Assembly: GCF_003946865.1 (NCBI RefSeq)
Contig: NZ_QXTH01000015.1
Coordinates: 49,006 to 113,005, forward strand
Origin: Antribacter gilvus
GTDB lineage: Bacteria > Actinomycetota > Actinomycetes > Actinomycetales > Cellulomonadaceae
Reading direction: 5' to 3'
Length of the DNA: 64,000 nucleotides
Positions 39,701 through 47,936 of this stretch are shown here, one piece after another; the stretch's first letter is position 1, and every line of letters starts with the position of its first letter. Below the pieces are notes generated by a model. It made no database searches and had not been told where the DNA came from. It worked only from the letters and a program-made list of their open reading frames with translations. A program made the position numbers and the translations under genes.

Positions 39701-42679
39701 GAGGGTGTGCTCCTGCGCGACGGTCTCGTCGTGCGTCTTGAGGACCAGTCCTTTGAACCCGGTGGGGTTGGACACCCACTGCTGCACGAGGGGCTTGACG
39801 TCCCAGGCCATGCGCTCGGGGCCCTCGCCGAAGCCTGTCAGGTCGTCGTAGACTGTTCCGCCGAGGTCACCGCCCGGCGTCGTCCAGGTCGTCGCCGAGC
39901 TTGCGCGGTTCCAGGTGGCTTGGGTCTGGTCGAACGTGCGGGTCAGCGCCTGCACGTCGTAGGTGGCGCTGCCGTTGGTCGTCTCGGTGATCGACTGCCA
40001 CATCCGCAGGTGGGCCGACTCGACCTGCGCGGTCGCCGGGATTCCCCAGTCGTCGAACGCCATCAGCGTCCGAACGTCCCCGTAGTAGGTCGAGTCGTTG
40101 CCGACCATGTCCCAGTACTGGTTGCCGAGTTCGTTGATCACGTTCAGGTTCGTGTTCGGCTGCCCGGACGACACGGTCGTGTCGCCGGTCGCCTCGACGA
40201 CCTTCGTCGTCCGGCCGGCCTTGGGCAGGCGCACTAGCTCCGTGGTGCCCGCGACGACGGCCCGGTCCGCGGTCTTCACCGCGACCAAGTAGTAGTACGC
40301 GCGACCGAACGGGTCGGTCGACTCCGCGGGCGTCGGCACCGCGGTCGTGTCGGTGAACGACGTCGTCCCCGGCGCCACGGGCGCGACCAGCGTCGAAGCC
40401 GACGGGGTGAACGTCTGGTAGATGCTGCGGTGGACCTGGTACTCCACCAGATCGTCAGCCGCACCGGTGCTCGGGTCCGCATAGGCGCCCCACGCGAGCT
40501 CAGCTCCGGTCGAGTGGATCGTGCTCGGGGCGCTCAGCTCGACGCCCGGCCGTCCGTAGGTCAGGACCAGCTTGGGACGGTTGCGGTGCTCGCCGTCGAA
40601 CGCGTACTCCGCCGTCTCGTAGCGAGGCCCGCCGATCGGGCCGTTGCTCGACTCGTCGGCACCGGTCAGCACGAAGCCGTGGTTCGCGGCGGTGCCGTCG
40701 ATCCACTTCTGGACGGTGTCGGTGACGTCGAACTTGTGCCACTGCTGCAGCTGCCCGGCGGGCTTGACCACCGTGGAGCCGTGCGTGAAGCGCACCGCGT
40801 CGGCGATCACGGCGACCGTCCCGCTGGCGGGGGTGTCGCTCATGACGACCTTGCCGGCGGTGCCCGCTGCGAAGGGGTGCGTGCCCAGGGTGGTCCACAC
40901 GCCCTGGGACCCGCGACGCTGGTCCACCGTGTAGTTCTTCGTGCCGCCGTTGAAGTTCACGGCGACGGGGACGCTGGAGGAACGGTCGGTGCCGGGGACG
41001 TGGTGCACGTCCACGCGCCAGTCGCCCGCCACGGGGAGGTTCGGCTGCCACGCGTACTTGCCGCCTGCGACGGTGTCCTTGTTGTACTTGTAGTCGTTGC
41101 CGACGGCGTACTGCACGAACGTCGAGTTCGTCGACGTCGGCCACGAACCCGTCGCCGACGTGGTGCCCGCATCGCCGTCGTCCACGATGATCTGCGTGCC
41201 CGACAGCTCACCGACCAGGCCGCTGGTGTTGTTCCACGTCGCTGTGCCCGACACCCACGGGCCTGTGGCGCGGTGCGCCTCGAGCGCGACGTTCGTCGCG
41301 TACTCCGTCTGCGCCTGGTCGAAGTACAGCTCGAGGCTCGCAGACCGCAGGTCCGTCCCGGCGGGCACCAAGTTCAGCAGGTCCTCGAACGTGATCAGGC
41401 CGCGCGCGACACCGGTGGCGGTGCGACCCACCGACATCCGGTTCGAGTTGCTGTAGTTGCTGGTCGGCGACGTGGAGAGCACGAACGTGTCCCGGCTGGT
41501 CGTCGGTGTCGGCGCGATCACGATCGTCGGGTCGATCGTCAGCGGGGCGACGCGGTCCTTGGAGGAGAGCCACTTGTGGTCCGGCGTCACGGTCAGGACC
41601 CAGTCGTCCCCGGACTTCGCCAGGTCGTAGGCGATGTCCTCGGACACGGCACGCTCCACGGCGTCCGCCGCCACCGCCTTGCCCTCGTCAGCAGTGGCGC
41701 TGTCCCACATCAGACCGGGCGGCATCGTCAGGACCGGGTCGACGCCCTCCCCGTAGAACCCGATGCTCCCGTCCTCGTCGACGCGCGGTGTCAGGCCCGG
41801 GTCCACATCCAGCAGGAACTCGAACGCGACCGGCTTCTTGGGCGCCTCGTCCAGGACGATGCGCTCCTTGAGGGTGCCCGGCCCCACCTCGTAGACCAGG
41901 TCACCGCCCGCGAGCGCCTCGACGTCCTCGTAGGTGACCGTCGCGCCGTCCACTACGGGCGTTGCGAGGTCGTCTGCTCCGACGAGACCGACGGTCACAC
42001 CGCCCGTCCCGGCGCCTGCGGCCGCCTCGACCCGGACGAGCGCGTCGGCCGAGGTCCCGAACCAGGAACGCGCGACGTTGGACGTGTTGCCGAACGCGAA
42101 GCCGTCCGCCTTGGCGGCGGAGGCCGCCTGGTCGGCACTCTTCGCCGACGGGCCCGCCGCACCACCGGCCGCCTCGTCGACGGCCCGCACGGTGGGGTCG
42201 ATGTCGGCGAAGCTGCCGTCTGAGGTCTCGAACGCCTCGGGGGTGCTCGAGATCTCGACCTGCTGGGTGCCGTCACTCATCGCGAACGTCCGCGTGTTCA
42301 CCGAGCGCAGGCCGGGGATCTCGCCCGTCCGCTCCACCGGTTCAGCAGCCTGGCCGGGCGGGAGGTGCTCGCGGTCCGCGACCGTGGGTGCCTTCGTGAG
42401 GGGGGCGTCCGCCAGGTCCGGTCCGTCACCGGCGAACAGGTCGGTCCACCAACTGCTCTCCTCAGCCTGCGGTGCTGACGCTGCAGCCTCGGCCGCGGCG
42501 CGGTCCTCCGAGCTCACGGCGTCCTCGGCAGCGAACGCCGGCCCGGCGGGCACCACATATGCAGCGACGAGGGCGAGAGACGTCAAGCCCGACACCGCCA
42601 ACCGTGTCAACCACTCCGTCCCGCCCGTCGGGGTGGACGTCGAAGCAGACGCCGGTACAGCAGTCGCCCTGCGAGCCAT
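33761..42679 (-). CDS. Giant Rhs/YD-repeat polymorphic toxin
   Basis: A 2972-residue secreted protein with GGGGAGAGG before the ATG. A signal peptide ends near residue 50 ('VVPAGPAFA'). A DNRLRE-like region lies at ~390-430 ('TTSRDTFVLSTSPTSNYSNS'), golvesin-like modules at ~520-590 and ~2150-2250 ('YTVDQRRGSQG', 'ARVDQRRGGGAWHKVGTY'), and dozens of YD repeats from ~1270 on ('TYDVYGRPL', 'YEYDNVGNVVEV'). The Rhs core terminus is at ~2700-2760 ('GFRDYSPGLNRFTTRDMYNG', 'NRYAFTAGNPISRIEADGHD'). The last ~120 residues ('GLREFAEKNGLTHFLD' to 'SISFYLDGSPVQFDM') form a separate, unrecognised effector domain encoded by lower-GC DNA. It is probably exported and cleaved, acting in interbacterial competition as ICE cargo. 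Confidence 0.92.
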   Translation of the reverse strand: MARRATAVPASASTSTPTGGTEWLTRLAVSGLTSLALVAAYVVPAGPAFAAEDAVSSEDRAAAEAAASAPQAEESSWWTDLFAGDGPDLADAPLTKAPTVADREHLPPGQAAEPVERTGEIPGLRSVNTRTFAMSDGTQQVEISSTPEAFETSDGSFADIDPTVRAVDEAAGGAAGPSAKSADQAASAAKADGFAFGNTSNVARSWFGTSADALVRVEAAAGAGTGGVTVGLVGADDLATPVVDGATVTYEDVEALAGGDLVYEVGPGTLKERIVLDEAPKKPVAFEFLLDVDPGLTPRVDEDGSIGFYGEGVDPVLTMPPGLMWDSATADEGKAVAADAVERAVSEDIAYDLAKSGDDWVLTVTPDHKWLSSKDRVAPLTIDPTIVIAPTPTTSRDTFVLSTSPTSNYSNSNRMSVGRTATGVARGLITFEDLLNLVPAGTDLRSASLELYFDQAQTEYATNVALEAHRATGPWVSGTATWNNTSGLVGELSGTQIIVDDGDAGTTSATGSWPTSTNSTFVQYAVGNDYKYNKDTVAGGKYAWQPNLPVAGDWRVDVHHVPGTDRSSSVPVAVNFNGGTKNYTVDQRRGSQGVWTTLGTHPFAAGTAGKVVMSDTPASGTVAVIADAVRFTHGSTVVKPAGQLQQWHKFDVTDTVQKWIDGTAANHGFVLTGADESSNGPIGGPRYETAEYAFDGEHRNRPKLVLTYGRPGVELSAPSTIHSTGAELAWGAYADPSTGAADDLVEYQVHRSIYQTFTPSASTLVAPVAPGTTSFTDTTAVPTPAESTDPFGRAYYYLVAVKTADRAVVAGTTELVRLPKAGRTTKVVEATGDTTVSSGQPNTNLNVINELGNQYWDMVGNDSTYYGDVRTLMAFDDWGIPATAQVESAHLRMWQSITETTNGSATYDVQALTRTFDQTQATWNRASSATTWTTPGGDLGGTVYDDLTGFGEGPERMAWDVKPLVQQWVSNPTGFKGLVLKTHDETVAQEHTLFASLEVADNGGLERSGPRIAITYIDQTPESTFYVPQTPSRMVPGSAQTVDVTLTNTTTSTWTVAGQALTYSWSLPDGTAVGGTIPTTALPQDMSPGETRTVPVQVSAPALSGVSSGNKRADLSLTWRVVDKAAPMQAGLAPSAGGQGTGTSPASLYFGIAALPAGGLKQNVAVEDPTSDQLGLESFYTYAGKNTGAGSTIMNNVAAGNAVWSYDAFSNPGRGLSTFARFAYNSQDTSDTVSGFGWSAQISGPIRLGAPLDFHPNPRPTEVFLPDGDGTTHVFRLDATTGSWIAPAGVNYKLTAADGLDCTPGKDEQPRAWTLLRPDGTRFFFGCDGYMTATVDKNGNTQTFTYAERNSNNQPRKFLQYVTDPAGRQTLTVDYWEKGQTGYQYINAAGQVTTATGKLSNSKIYDHVKSMTDVSGRRIDFFYTEQGLLGRMVDGANDTALAKTFAFTYDAVQGNKNVKLVQVTDPRGNATDLSYFYPSEGDDPKDHWAVQTITDRLDGVTTFDYVPHATTDDWWNTTVTDAKGNNTTYVSDDFGRPRSVTNAKNETVTLTWDGDNNVRTLTEANGAVTAYCYDPKTGFPIWQRDAEQNAAHGGAPGTSECVPGETATQAPPGAAVYEYATRADGYAADIFRTTSPAGRMNQFSYDQYGNLLTVTDGRGLATATEGDYTTSYTYDQYGQLLTATDANGNTTEHRQYTPVGYPEITEDALGNIATTTYDVRGQVTQAADPLDGLVTQTYDVYGRPLVGTVRKSATETITSPAPAYDANDNVTVSTAPNGAVSTAVYDATDQITSASGPKDTPTSGDRISTYAYDNVGNLLKSVEPKGTATTSNPDDYTTSYFYDEIYQSIAVKNAVGDQIEYEYDNVGNVVEVRDPKKVASPNLDDYTSKTEYDRNHRPVAGIDAAGNRSTTTYDADGLTLSATDPLGSTSYVTYDERGAQVETKAPHSGTGGATVFRTTQFEYDEVGNTTRVITPRGVATANVDDFAIRTEYDALNRPVRSYQPYDPAHTRYNDPNVYTETTYDAAGRVTATSLPPSEGQTIRNTSGVEYFANGWVKKSTDPWGIATTYEYDALGQQTARTLTSADGSTNRTMTWSYFPDGKLAATADDGVPVGSNIAMADNTDSQQANPTGTWGTGNITGQQGYDHRTHIAATSTADKFTWNLDVPADGAYDLYVTYPQVSSAASDAPFTFTHGETGAETAEPVARVDQRRGGGAWHKVGTYTLSAGEPTRVELAPTGTGVVVADAVRLVRDNTADADTEQKTFTYAYDVNGNLISIADDSSGTGAADAYTIAYDGLNQVSSVTEALAGQTTATTGYAHDANGLPTTVNHPKQSSAYTYDLRDLVDTVTVDDLTDTAAGKTTRYTYTVRGQQETETKANGNLATYTYFNDGALKSLQEKDGTTLVSSHEYTYDPNGNQATDAASKQNADNAAAYLNSTTTYAYDPADRLTAKVKAGNGASVETYVHDDNANVISQSVGGTTTSYTYDRNRLLSAALGGTSAAYHYDPFGRQKSTTSVGQVIARTTYDGFDHVVKSEQMNDAGQLEATTYTFDPLDRTTSTTTGGKTTDYTYLGMSSEVLTEQVAGQLTKSYQYSPWGQRLSQVTHEGTSTETAYYGYNAHTDVETLTDDTGKVTATYGYTAYGSDDTSEFTGIDKPDPGDPAPNEPYNAYRYNSKRWDASSGTYDMGFRDYSPGLNRFTTRDMYNGALADVGLGADPYSGNRYAFTAGNPISRIEADGHDWLSDAGNWVADFGSSLLDQAVAGLEGTADWAIQWGTGFVGCLKEDQATCDQAVAAGDQMSLENQWAGLKSDVSGIQAGYESGSSAVATASAVLLVGDFASRKPRPKTPDASPEGGVALGLRNHGLREFAEKNGLTHFLDVEEWKSKVHEAVNYSGEQLHIMLDGFHGGTPSEKFQLAYENGIGDNWFATEWEMGIVGRSLRVETRDWSSISFYLDGSPVQFDMPTLRKPGS

Positions 42680-42975
42680 GAAAGAACCTCTCCCCGGTCA
42701 GGCCGCCTCCGCCAGCGGGAGGTCCGAGCCACGAACGGATAGGACTTTGCCTGACGAACCAGACATTTCCCAGACTTCGGCGCTTCCATAATCTGGCGGG
42801 TGAAGTTCTCACCAGCGCCTTGACGCAGTCTTGATCGTCGCGGTAACCGTTGCCGCGATTTCATCCTTTGATGGCGGATTATCACCCTTCGCGGCGTGAG
42901 TGGTCTGCCCTGTACGGTCACCGTGCACGAGCCTCACCGGCGTCCGAGGACGGACGACACGACGAAGCGCAGCCG
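42680..42975. other. Divergent intergenic region between toxin and LysR-HTH gene
   Basis: 296 bases between divergent starts. The minus-strand side holds the toxin ribosome site. The middle (42770-42890) is AT-richer and should contain the promoters. No palindrome or perfect promoter pair is evident. Confidence 0.4.
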
Positions 42976-43278
42976 ATGGCGCGACCACCGATCGAGAACT
43001 GGCTGTTCTTACGCTCCCTCGCCGACCACGGTTCCGTCGCCGCAGCAGCCCGGGCGATGCACCAGTCGGAGTCCACCGTCCGACGACGAATCGGCGACCT
43101 CGTCGACCACTACGACGACCCGCTCCTCGAGGACCACCCAGGAGCGGCACGCCTGACCGCCTTCGGAACGTTCGTCCTGGAGCGCGCAGAGCAAGCGATG
43201 GCCGACGTCGACGTCGTCCTCGAACTCACCGCGGACGACCTCAACCTGCTCTTCGGCGAAACAGCCGAGGTCTTGTAA
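42976..43278 (+). CDS. Orphan LysR-type helix-turn-helix protein
   Basis: A 100-residue protein consisting almost only of a LysR-type winged helix: 'NWLFLRSLADHGSVAAAARA', 'MHQSESTVRRRIGDLVDHY', 'LTAFGTFVLERAEQAM'. The effector-binding domain of full LysR regulators (~300 residues) is absent. It could be a stand-alone DNA-binding regulator of the divergent toxin gene, or a remnant. Its shape resembles the winged helix at the end of the TniQ protein, a general family resemblance. Confidence 0.65.
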   Translation: MARPPIENWLFLRSLADHGSVAAAARAMHQSESTVRRRIGDLVDHYDDPLLEDHPGAARLTAFGTFVLERAEQAMADVDVVLELTADDLNLLFGETAEVL

Positions 43279-43341
43279 CCACCGAGACAGCGCGCGGTCC
43301 GTCCGCCTGCCCGCGCATTCCGGTCGTTGGATCACCCCAGT

Positions 43342-43384
43342 GAGGTCGTGCGCCAAGCCGGACGAGGTCGTGCGCCAGCCGGAC
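43342..43384 (+). repeat. Tandem 22/21-base repeat
   Basis: GAGGTCGTGCGCC-AAGCCGGAC followed directly by the same unit lacking one A. It lies in the 260-base gap before the gene at 43539 and could be a direct-repeat operator or a chance duplication. Confidence 0.5.
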
Positions 43385-43538
43385 TGGGCCTGAATACCGC
43401 TCGTCCTCGTGCCTCGCGACCCGGCTTCCGTCGCGTCCCCTCTCGCGACCTGCAGGCTTCGGTCGTTCAGCGGCCGCCGCACACCTTCCCTCCGAGACCG
43501 GTCGCCGATCACGACCGCACCGGGGCGGAGGGGTGGGC

Positions 43539-44900
43539 ATGACGTATGGAGAGACCTCGCAAGCTCTGCGGCACCACCTCACAGGTCTGCTGGGGACACG
43601 GCACGTCAATCACCTACTCGGTGGGGCGGTTGGACGTCAGCCTGCCTGGCGCACGCCGCTGGAGATCACGGCGTCGATGGAGCAGATCCAGCGGTACCGC
43701 ACGGCGGTCTGGACGTACGCGCGCGACGCCCTCCTTGCCGTCATCCCCGAGGATCGCGATTCGACCTGGGGCCCGGTGCTCATCCTGACGCGCCGCGTCC
43801 AGAACGCCCTGGCCGAGCTGACCCTCAGGTGGCTCGACCTGGCAGAGCTCGGAACGCCGCAGGACCTGCCCCTGGTCGAGGCGTGGCGCCGAGCCGCAGC
43901 GACGGCCGCGCTCGGCAGCATGCTGGAGATCGAGGAGCTCGCCGCTCACGTCACGGCAGCTGAGGCGCCCGTCGTCGTGGGCGACGTTGCCGAGCTTGTC
44001 TGGGCGTTCGCCCGGCTCGACGCCCGGTACCTGGCCATCCCGGGCTGGACGGCGATGGCCGACCACGTCCCCGCTCCGGGCGCCAACGGGGTACCCAGAC
44101 GCCCGAAGGGGCTCATGACCACCGCGGCCCGGTGCAGCGACTGGGCCGCCCAGCGGATCCAACCGTCCGCCTACCGAGTCGACGCCCTCGGGTACGCGCC
44201 CACACCGCCCCGCCCGTTCGGCCCGCTCCCCCGCACCGTCTCGAGCTGCGCGGACGCACTCGACCGCGCCCGTGCACACCTGGCCGCCGAGGGTCTGCCC
44301 AACCCACACGCCCTTCGCGGCATCGTCGCCGACCACGTCACGCTCTCCGCTCGCGCCGCCCGCGCGACCGACGACCCACGCCTCACCGCGACGTGGGCCG
44401 CGCGCGCGTCGACCTACCGCGCGCTTTCGGCAGCACTGCGCAACGTGGGCGGCAACCTCGGGCGCGGCCGCCTCGCCGCCGACGAGACCCGCTTCGCCCT
44501 GACCCTGCTGCCCGACGCCGGCCCCACCGCAGACGACGACCTTGCCTGGCTCGAGATGGCTCTCCGTCGCACCGACGCCGCCCTCGCGAACGTGCTCGCC
44601 CTCGGGGTCGCACAGCAGGGCTACTTCGTGACGAACCGCAAGCGGCTCCACGACACCGGAGTCAGGGCATTCGCGGTGCCGGTGTTCGAGCCGATCACTG
44701 CCCTGTCGCACCCCGACCTCGGCCCGCTCGTCCGCGAGCTCCGCCCTCCCCTCCCGGAACGACCCCGCCAGGAGCGACCTCTCACCGTGGACACCGCCCA
44801 GGCAGCCGCGGCCCGGCAGGCCTTTCGAGCGACGCTCGACGACACCGAATCCGGGCCGACCGCCAACGCAAGTTCGCCGACCCCGCCGACCCGACGGTGA
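43539..44900 (+). CDS. Large helical hypothetical ICE protein
   Basis: A 453-residue protein; the ATG at 43539 follows GGAGGGG. It is nearly all alpha-helical with high Ala/Leu/Arg, divided into three helical blocks and a Thr/Pro-rich tail. There is no membrane segment, nucleotide-binding motif or signal. It is coupled only loosely to the next gene (157 bases). I cannot assign a family. Confidence 0.65.
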   Translation: MTYGETSQALRHHLTGLLGTRHVNHLLGGAVGRQPAWRTPLEITASMEQIQRYRTAVWTYARDALLAVIPEDRDSTWGPVLILTRRVQNALAELTLRWLDLAELGTPQDLPLVEAWRRAAATAALGSMLEIEELAAHVTAAEAPVVVGDVAELVWAFARLDARYLAIPGWTAMADHVPAPGANGVPRRPKGLMTTAARCSDWAAQRIQPSAYRVDALGYAPTPPRPFGPLPRTVSSCADALDRARAHLAAEGLPNPHALRGIVADHVTLSARAARATDDPRLTATWAARASTYRALSAALRNVGGNLGRGRLAADETRFALTLLPDAGPTADDDLAWLEMALRRTDAALANVLALGVAQQGYFVTNRKRLHDTGVRAFAVPVFEPITALSHPDLGPLVRELRPPLPERPRQERPLTVDTAQAAAARQAFRATLDDTESGPTANASSPTPPTRR

Positions 44901-45057
44901 ACGACTTCCGCCGCCGACCCGAACACCCGGAGCAGGTCCGGATGTGACCACAGTCGTCCGCCGTCCCCAGCACCGTGCGCCGAGCCCGCGTGAACCCGCT
45001 CCGGCTCGTACGGTCGACGACAAGGCACAGGAACGCCATCGATCCGAGGAGTCCACC

Positions 45058-45399
45058 GTGACAGACGAACTTCCCGCCGGAGACCTCCTCGGCGTGCCGC
45101 TACCGCCCGAGCACTTCGCCGCCTACGAGCGAGCCCGGTCCGCCCTCGCGGCCCTGGCCGACTCCGCAGACGACGAGATCTTCTCCCGGTACACCTGGAC
45201 GCTCCTGCGCATCGACCAGCTGCACCACCCCTTGAGCATGATGGCCACCGAGCCCCTGCCCGAGATGACACCCTGGGACCTCTACGCGATAGCCGGCACC
45301 GCGATCGACGACCTCGCCCAGTACGTCGACCCCGCCGGCGCTGCCGAGGCACGCACGCTGCTGGACGCGGCGTGGGCCGAAGACCACGGACGCCGATGA
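45058..45399 (+). CDS. Small acidic hypothetical protein
   Basis: A 113-residue helical acidic protein; the GTG at 45058 has GGAG six bases upstream and is preferred to a GTG at 44944 whose first 38 codons look non-coding. Residues read 'PPEHFAAYERARSALAALAD', 'EMTPWDLYAIAGTAIDDLAQ'. The family is not recognised. Confidence 0.6.
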   Translation: MTDELPAGDLLGVPLPPEHFAAYERARSALAALADSADDEIFSRYTWTLLRIDQLHHPLSMMATEPLPEMTPWDLYAIAGTAIDDLAQYVDPAGAAEARTLLDAAWAEDHGRR

Positions 45400-45455
45400 A
45401 CCGAGCGTCCTGGGCGCGAGGTGCTGTACGCGCCCGCCCTGGCGCTTGCGCTCTG

Positions 45456-46364
45456 CTACCTGGTCCACCGGTAGGTGACGGGTACGAGCTCGGCGGGTTC
45501 GGGTAGCCAGGGGTCGTAGACCTCGAGCGCGCCGCCCTGTGTCTCGAGGTTGCCGTCTCGGTCGAGGCTCAGGTTGATGTCGTGGACGATGATCAGCAGG
45601 TGGTCCTTGTCGTCGCGGGCTGCCTCGACCTCGTTGTAGGTGACGAAGACGGAGCCGGGGCCGCGGGTCGTGCCCTTGACCTCGATGCGCCGATCACGTC
45701 CGTCGAGGGACCCGACGACGTCGTACGGGTTGCCCATGTCCCCGACGTGCTCGGCGCCGTGCCAGCCGTTCTCGCGGCACCACGCGAGTACGGCTTCCAC
45801 GGCGTGCATCTCGATGAGACGTCGTGCGTCGGCGTCCACGACGTAGCCCGCGCTGCCGGGCCGTCGTCCGGCCTCGTCCTCGGCGTCGTCCGAGCCGCCC
45901 ACCTCGGTGAACAACTCGCTGGCTTCCACCGCACCCCAGCCGTTGCGCCGGATGACGACGCCGGCCGGGAGCTCGATCCCGAGCGGCCTGGCGAGCAGCG
46001 CCTGCCAGACGATCACCTTCGCACCGTCGCCCTCGCGCTTGGAGTCCGTGTACGGCTCAGAACGCACGTCCCTCACCGGGAGGCGGGTGTGGCGGGCGAT
46101 CGCCTTGGTCGCCGCACCCCAGTCGTCGAACGAGTCGGTCAGGACCTTCGACGCGGTGGCGAGCCACGCGATCTCGCGGTGCCCCTTCCAGGAGACCACC
46201 AGCCCGACCAGGGACCCGTTCTCGAGGATGCCGAACGGCTTCTGACCGGTCTTCCAGATGTTCCAGAACCACTCCTCGCGTACGAGCTGCGGCAGTTGTT
46301 CGATGAAGGCGAGAGCGTCGTGCTCGCGCGCGAAGGACGTGTTGTGCAGGAACACCATCGGCAT
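45456..46364 (-). CDS. DUF3883/restriction-like C-terminal domain protein
   Basis: A 302-residue protein. The N-terminal ~150 residues are of unknown fold ('EEWFWNIWKTGQKPFGILEN'). The C-terminal ~120 residues resemble DUF3883 or PD-(D/E)XK-type domains: 'IEMHAVEAVLAWCRENGW', 'DVVGSLDGRDRRIEVKGTTR' (Asp...Glu-X-Lys) and 'FVTYNEVEAARDDKDHLLII'. Such domains occur in restriction and phage-defence proteins. It stands next to the integrase at the cargo end of the ICE, a usual place for defence genes. Activity and partner are unknown. Confidence 0.7.
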   Translation of the reverse strand: MPMVFLHNTSFAREHDALAFIEQLPQLVREEWFWNIWKTGQKPFGILENGSLVGLVVSWKGHREIAWLATASKVLTDSFDDWGAATKAIARHTRLPVRDVRSEPYTDSKREGDGAKVIVWQALLARPLGIELPAGVVIRRNGWGAVEASELFTEVGGSDDAEDEAGRRPGSAGYVVDADARRLIEMHAVEAVLAWCRENGWHGAEHVGDMGNPYDVVGSLDGRDRRIEVKGTTRGPGSVFVTYNEVEAARDDKDHLLIIVHDINLSLDRDGNLETQGGALEVYDPWLPEPAELVPVTYRWTR

Positions 46365-46463
46365 GGCCGCGATCGTGCCACAGGCGTCGCCGTCGCTCTC
46401 GCGACCAAGGAGCGCACAGGGGGTGAAGACCTTCCGGTCTCCACCCCCTGCCCTGGCGACGGT

Positions 46464-47696
46464 CTACCTGTCAGCGACCGCGTCGTCGGCGGGGTCGGCG
46501 ACCACCGGTTCCGCGCCGGCGGGCGCCGGGGCCAGCGACTCCAGGATCTGCGCGGTGCGGACGTTCACATTCTCGTCCGGCTCGATGTAGTGCCGCTTGG
46601 TGATCTCCGTCGACGTGTGCCCCAGGAGCTCGGCCGCAAGCTCAACACCAGCGGACCGTTCGATCGTGGTCGCGGCCGTCCGGCGGAACGAGTGGGGTGT
46701 CACCCCGGTGATGCCGACCTCCGTGAGGATGTCCCGCAGCCGCCGACGCACGTTGTTCGTCGTCAACGGCGTGCCGTTGCGGGACCGGAACACCAGCGTC
46801 TCGGGCGGCTCGGCGGCCGATCGGGCCAGCTGCTTGCGTAGTGCCTCGGCCGTGTACGAGGGCACGGCGATGCGCCGTACCGACGTCGCCGTCTTCGGCT
46901 TGGCCTGCCGGTGGGTCGGCTTGCCCTTCGGGGACACGATCGTCCCGGAGTTGCGCACGGTCGCCGGGGTCGTGGTGAGGTCCACGTCGCAGCGGCGCAG
47001 GGCCAGCACCTCGCCGATCCGCAGCGAGGAGCCGAGCATGACCTCGATGACGGCGTCGAGCTGGCCGTCCGGCGGCGGCCCGGGCACCTTGTCCCCGCCA
47101 CGGCGCCAGGACCTGACCGCCGCGCGGATCGCCTCGACCTGCTGGTGGGTCAGGGCCCGGGTCTCGGTCGGGGGCCGCTTGAGCCGCTTGGTGCCGGTGA
47201 CCGGGTTGCGGTCGATCGCCTCGTACCGCAGCGCGAGCCCGAGGGCTAGGTTGAGGACGACCTTGGAGTGCTTGGCCCGGGCGTAGGACTGCTTCGCCTG
47301 CTGCTTGAGGAACCGGTCGACCTTCATGATCGTGATCTCGCGCAGTGTCATCTCCCGGAACGCGGGCAGCACCAGGGTGCGCATGTCCCGCTCGTACAGC
47401 TCCCGGGTCGCCGGGGCCAGGTCGTCCAGCTCGAGGTCCTCGAGCCAGACCTGCACCAGGCGGGTGAACGGGCTGTCCGGGCTCAGCTCCACCGACCCGG
47501 ACGAGCGCCGGATCCGGCGGGCGAGCTTGGCCTTGAGCGCGACCTCGGCCCGGGGGCCGGTGTCCGCGCTGGCCTGGATCAGGCGGGCCTTGCCGTCCAG
47601 GTCCCGGAACCAGGTCCGGGCACGGTAGGAGCCGGACCCGACGCGGTCGACGTTGATGTCGCCCCACGTGCCGATGGGGGTCCGAGGCTTAGCCAC
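46464..47696 (-). CDS. int: Tyrosine-type site-specific integrase
   Basis: A 410-residue phage-type integrase. The N-terminal arm-binding region (~1-75) is followed by the SAM-like core-binding domain (~75-160) and the catalytic domain (~180-400). Visible catalytic residues are Arg226 ('LGSSLRIGEVLAL'), His335 and Arg338 ('TPHSFRRTAATT'), His360 ('LLGHTSTEITKRHY') and Tyr370. All key residues are present, so it should be active. It is directly downstream of the excisionase-like gene and points away from the tRNA, the common int-attachment layout. Confidence 0.93.
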   Translation of the reverse strand: MAKPRTPIGTWGDINVDRVGSGSYRARTWFRDLDGKARLIQASADTGPRAEVALKAKLARRIRRSSGSVELSPDSPFTRLVQVWLEDLELDDLAPATRELYERDMRTLVLPAFREMTLREITIMKVDRFLKQQAKQSYARAKHSKVVLNLALGLALRYEAIDRNPVTGTKRLKRPPTETRALTHQQVEAIRAAVRSWRRGGDKVPGPPPDGQLDAVIEVMLGSSLRIGEVLALRRCDVDLTTTPATVRNSGTIVSPKGKPTHRQAKPKTATSVRRIAVPSYTAEALRKQLARSAAEPPETLVFRSRNGTPLTTNNVRRRLRDILTEVGITGVTPHSFRRTAATTIERSAGVELAAELLGHTSTEITKRHYIEPDENVNVRTAQILESLAPAPAGAEPVVADPADDAVADR

Positions 47697-47702
47697 GACC
47701 GT

Positions 47703-47936
47703 TCACCGCCCCTCGGCGGACCGGCCGGGCGAGGACTCGCGCTGCTGCGCCAGCCACTCGCGCACGTCCGAGACGAAGAACTTCACGTGCTTGCCGACCC
47801 GCACCCCGCACGGACCCTTGCCGTCGGTGCGCCAGTCGTAGATCGTCCGGACCGGGACGCCGAGGTAGGCGGCCAGCTCGTCCAGCGAGAGAAGCGGGTC
47901 CAGCCCACCCGCGGGGGATGTGGTGTGCGTCTCCAT
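47703..47936 (-). CDS. xis: Excisionase-like MerR/HTH-17 protein
   Basis: A 77-residue protein with a helix-turn-helix of the excisionase/HTH_17 type: 'LSLDELAAYLGVPVRTIYDW', 'GKGPCGVRVGKHVKFFVSDV', 'REWLAQQ'. The ATG at 47936 is the first after the tRNA side. Such small proteins bend attachment DNA and bias the integrase to excision. It ends 7 bases before the integrase start, so the two are co-transcribed. Confidence 0.85.
   Translation of the reverse strand: METHTTSPAGGLDPLLSLDELAAYLGVPVRTIYDWRTDGKGPCGVRVGKHVKFFVSDVREWLAQQRESSPGRSAEGR

Noticed and set aside
34088..42223. Long open frames on the plus strand across the Rhs gene (for example 35048-36394, 37904-40237 and 40430-42223)
   Set aside because: They are antisense to the Rhs repeats, are Arg/Gly/Val-rich, lack ribosome sites and domains, and exist because of the high GC codon pattern of the repeats.
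42976..43278. Full LysR regulator
   Set aside because: The frame stops right after the winged helix and no effector domain is found in any frame downstream.
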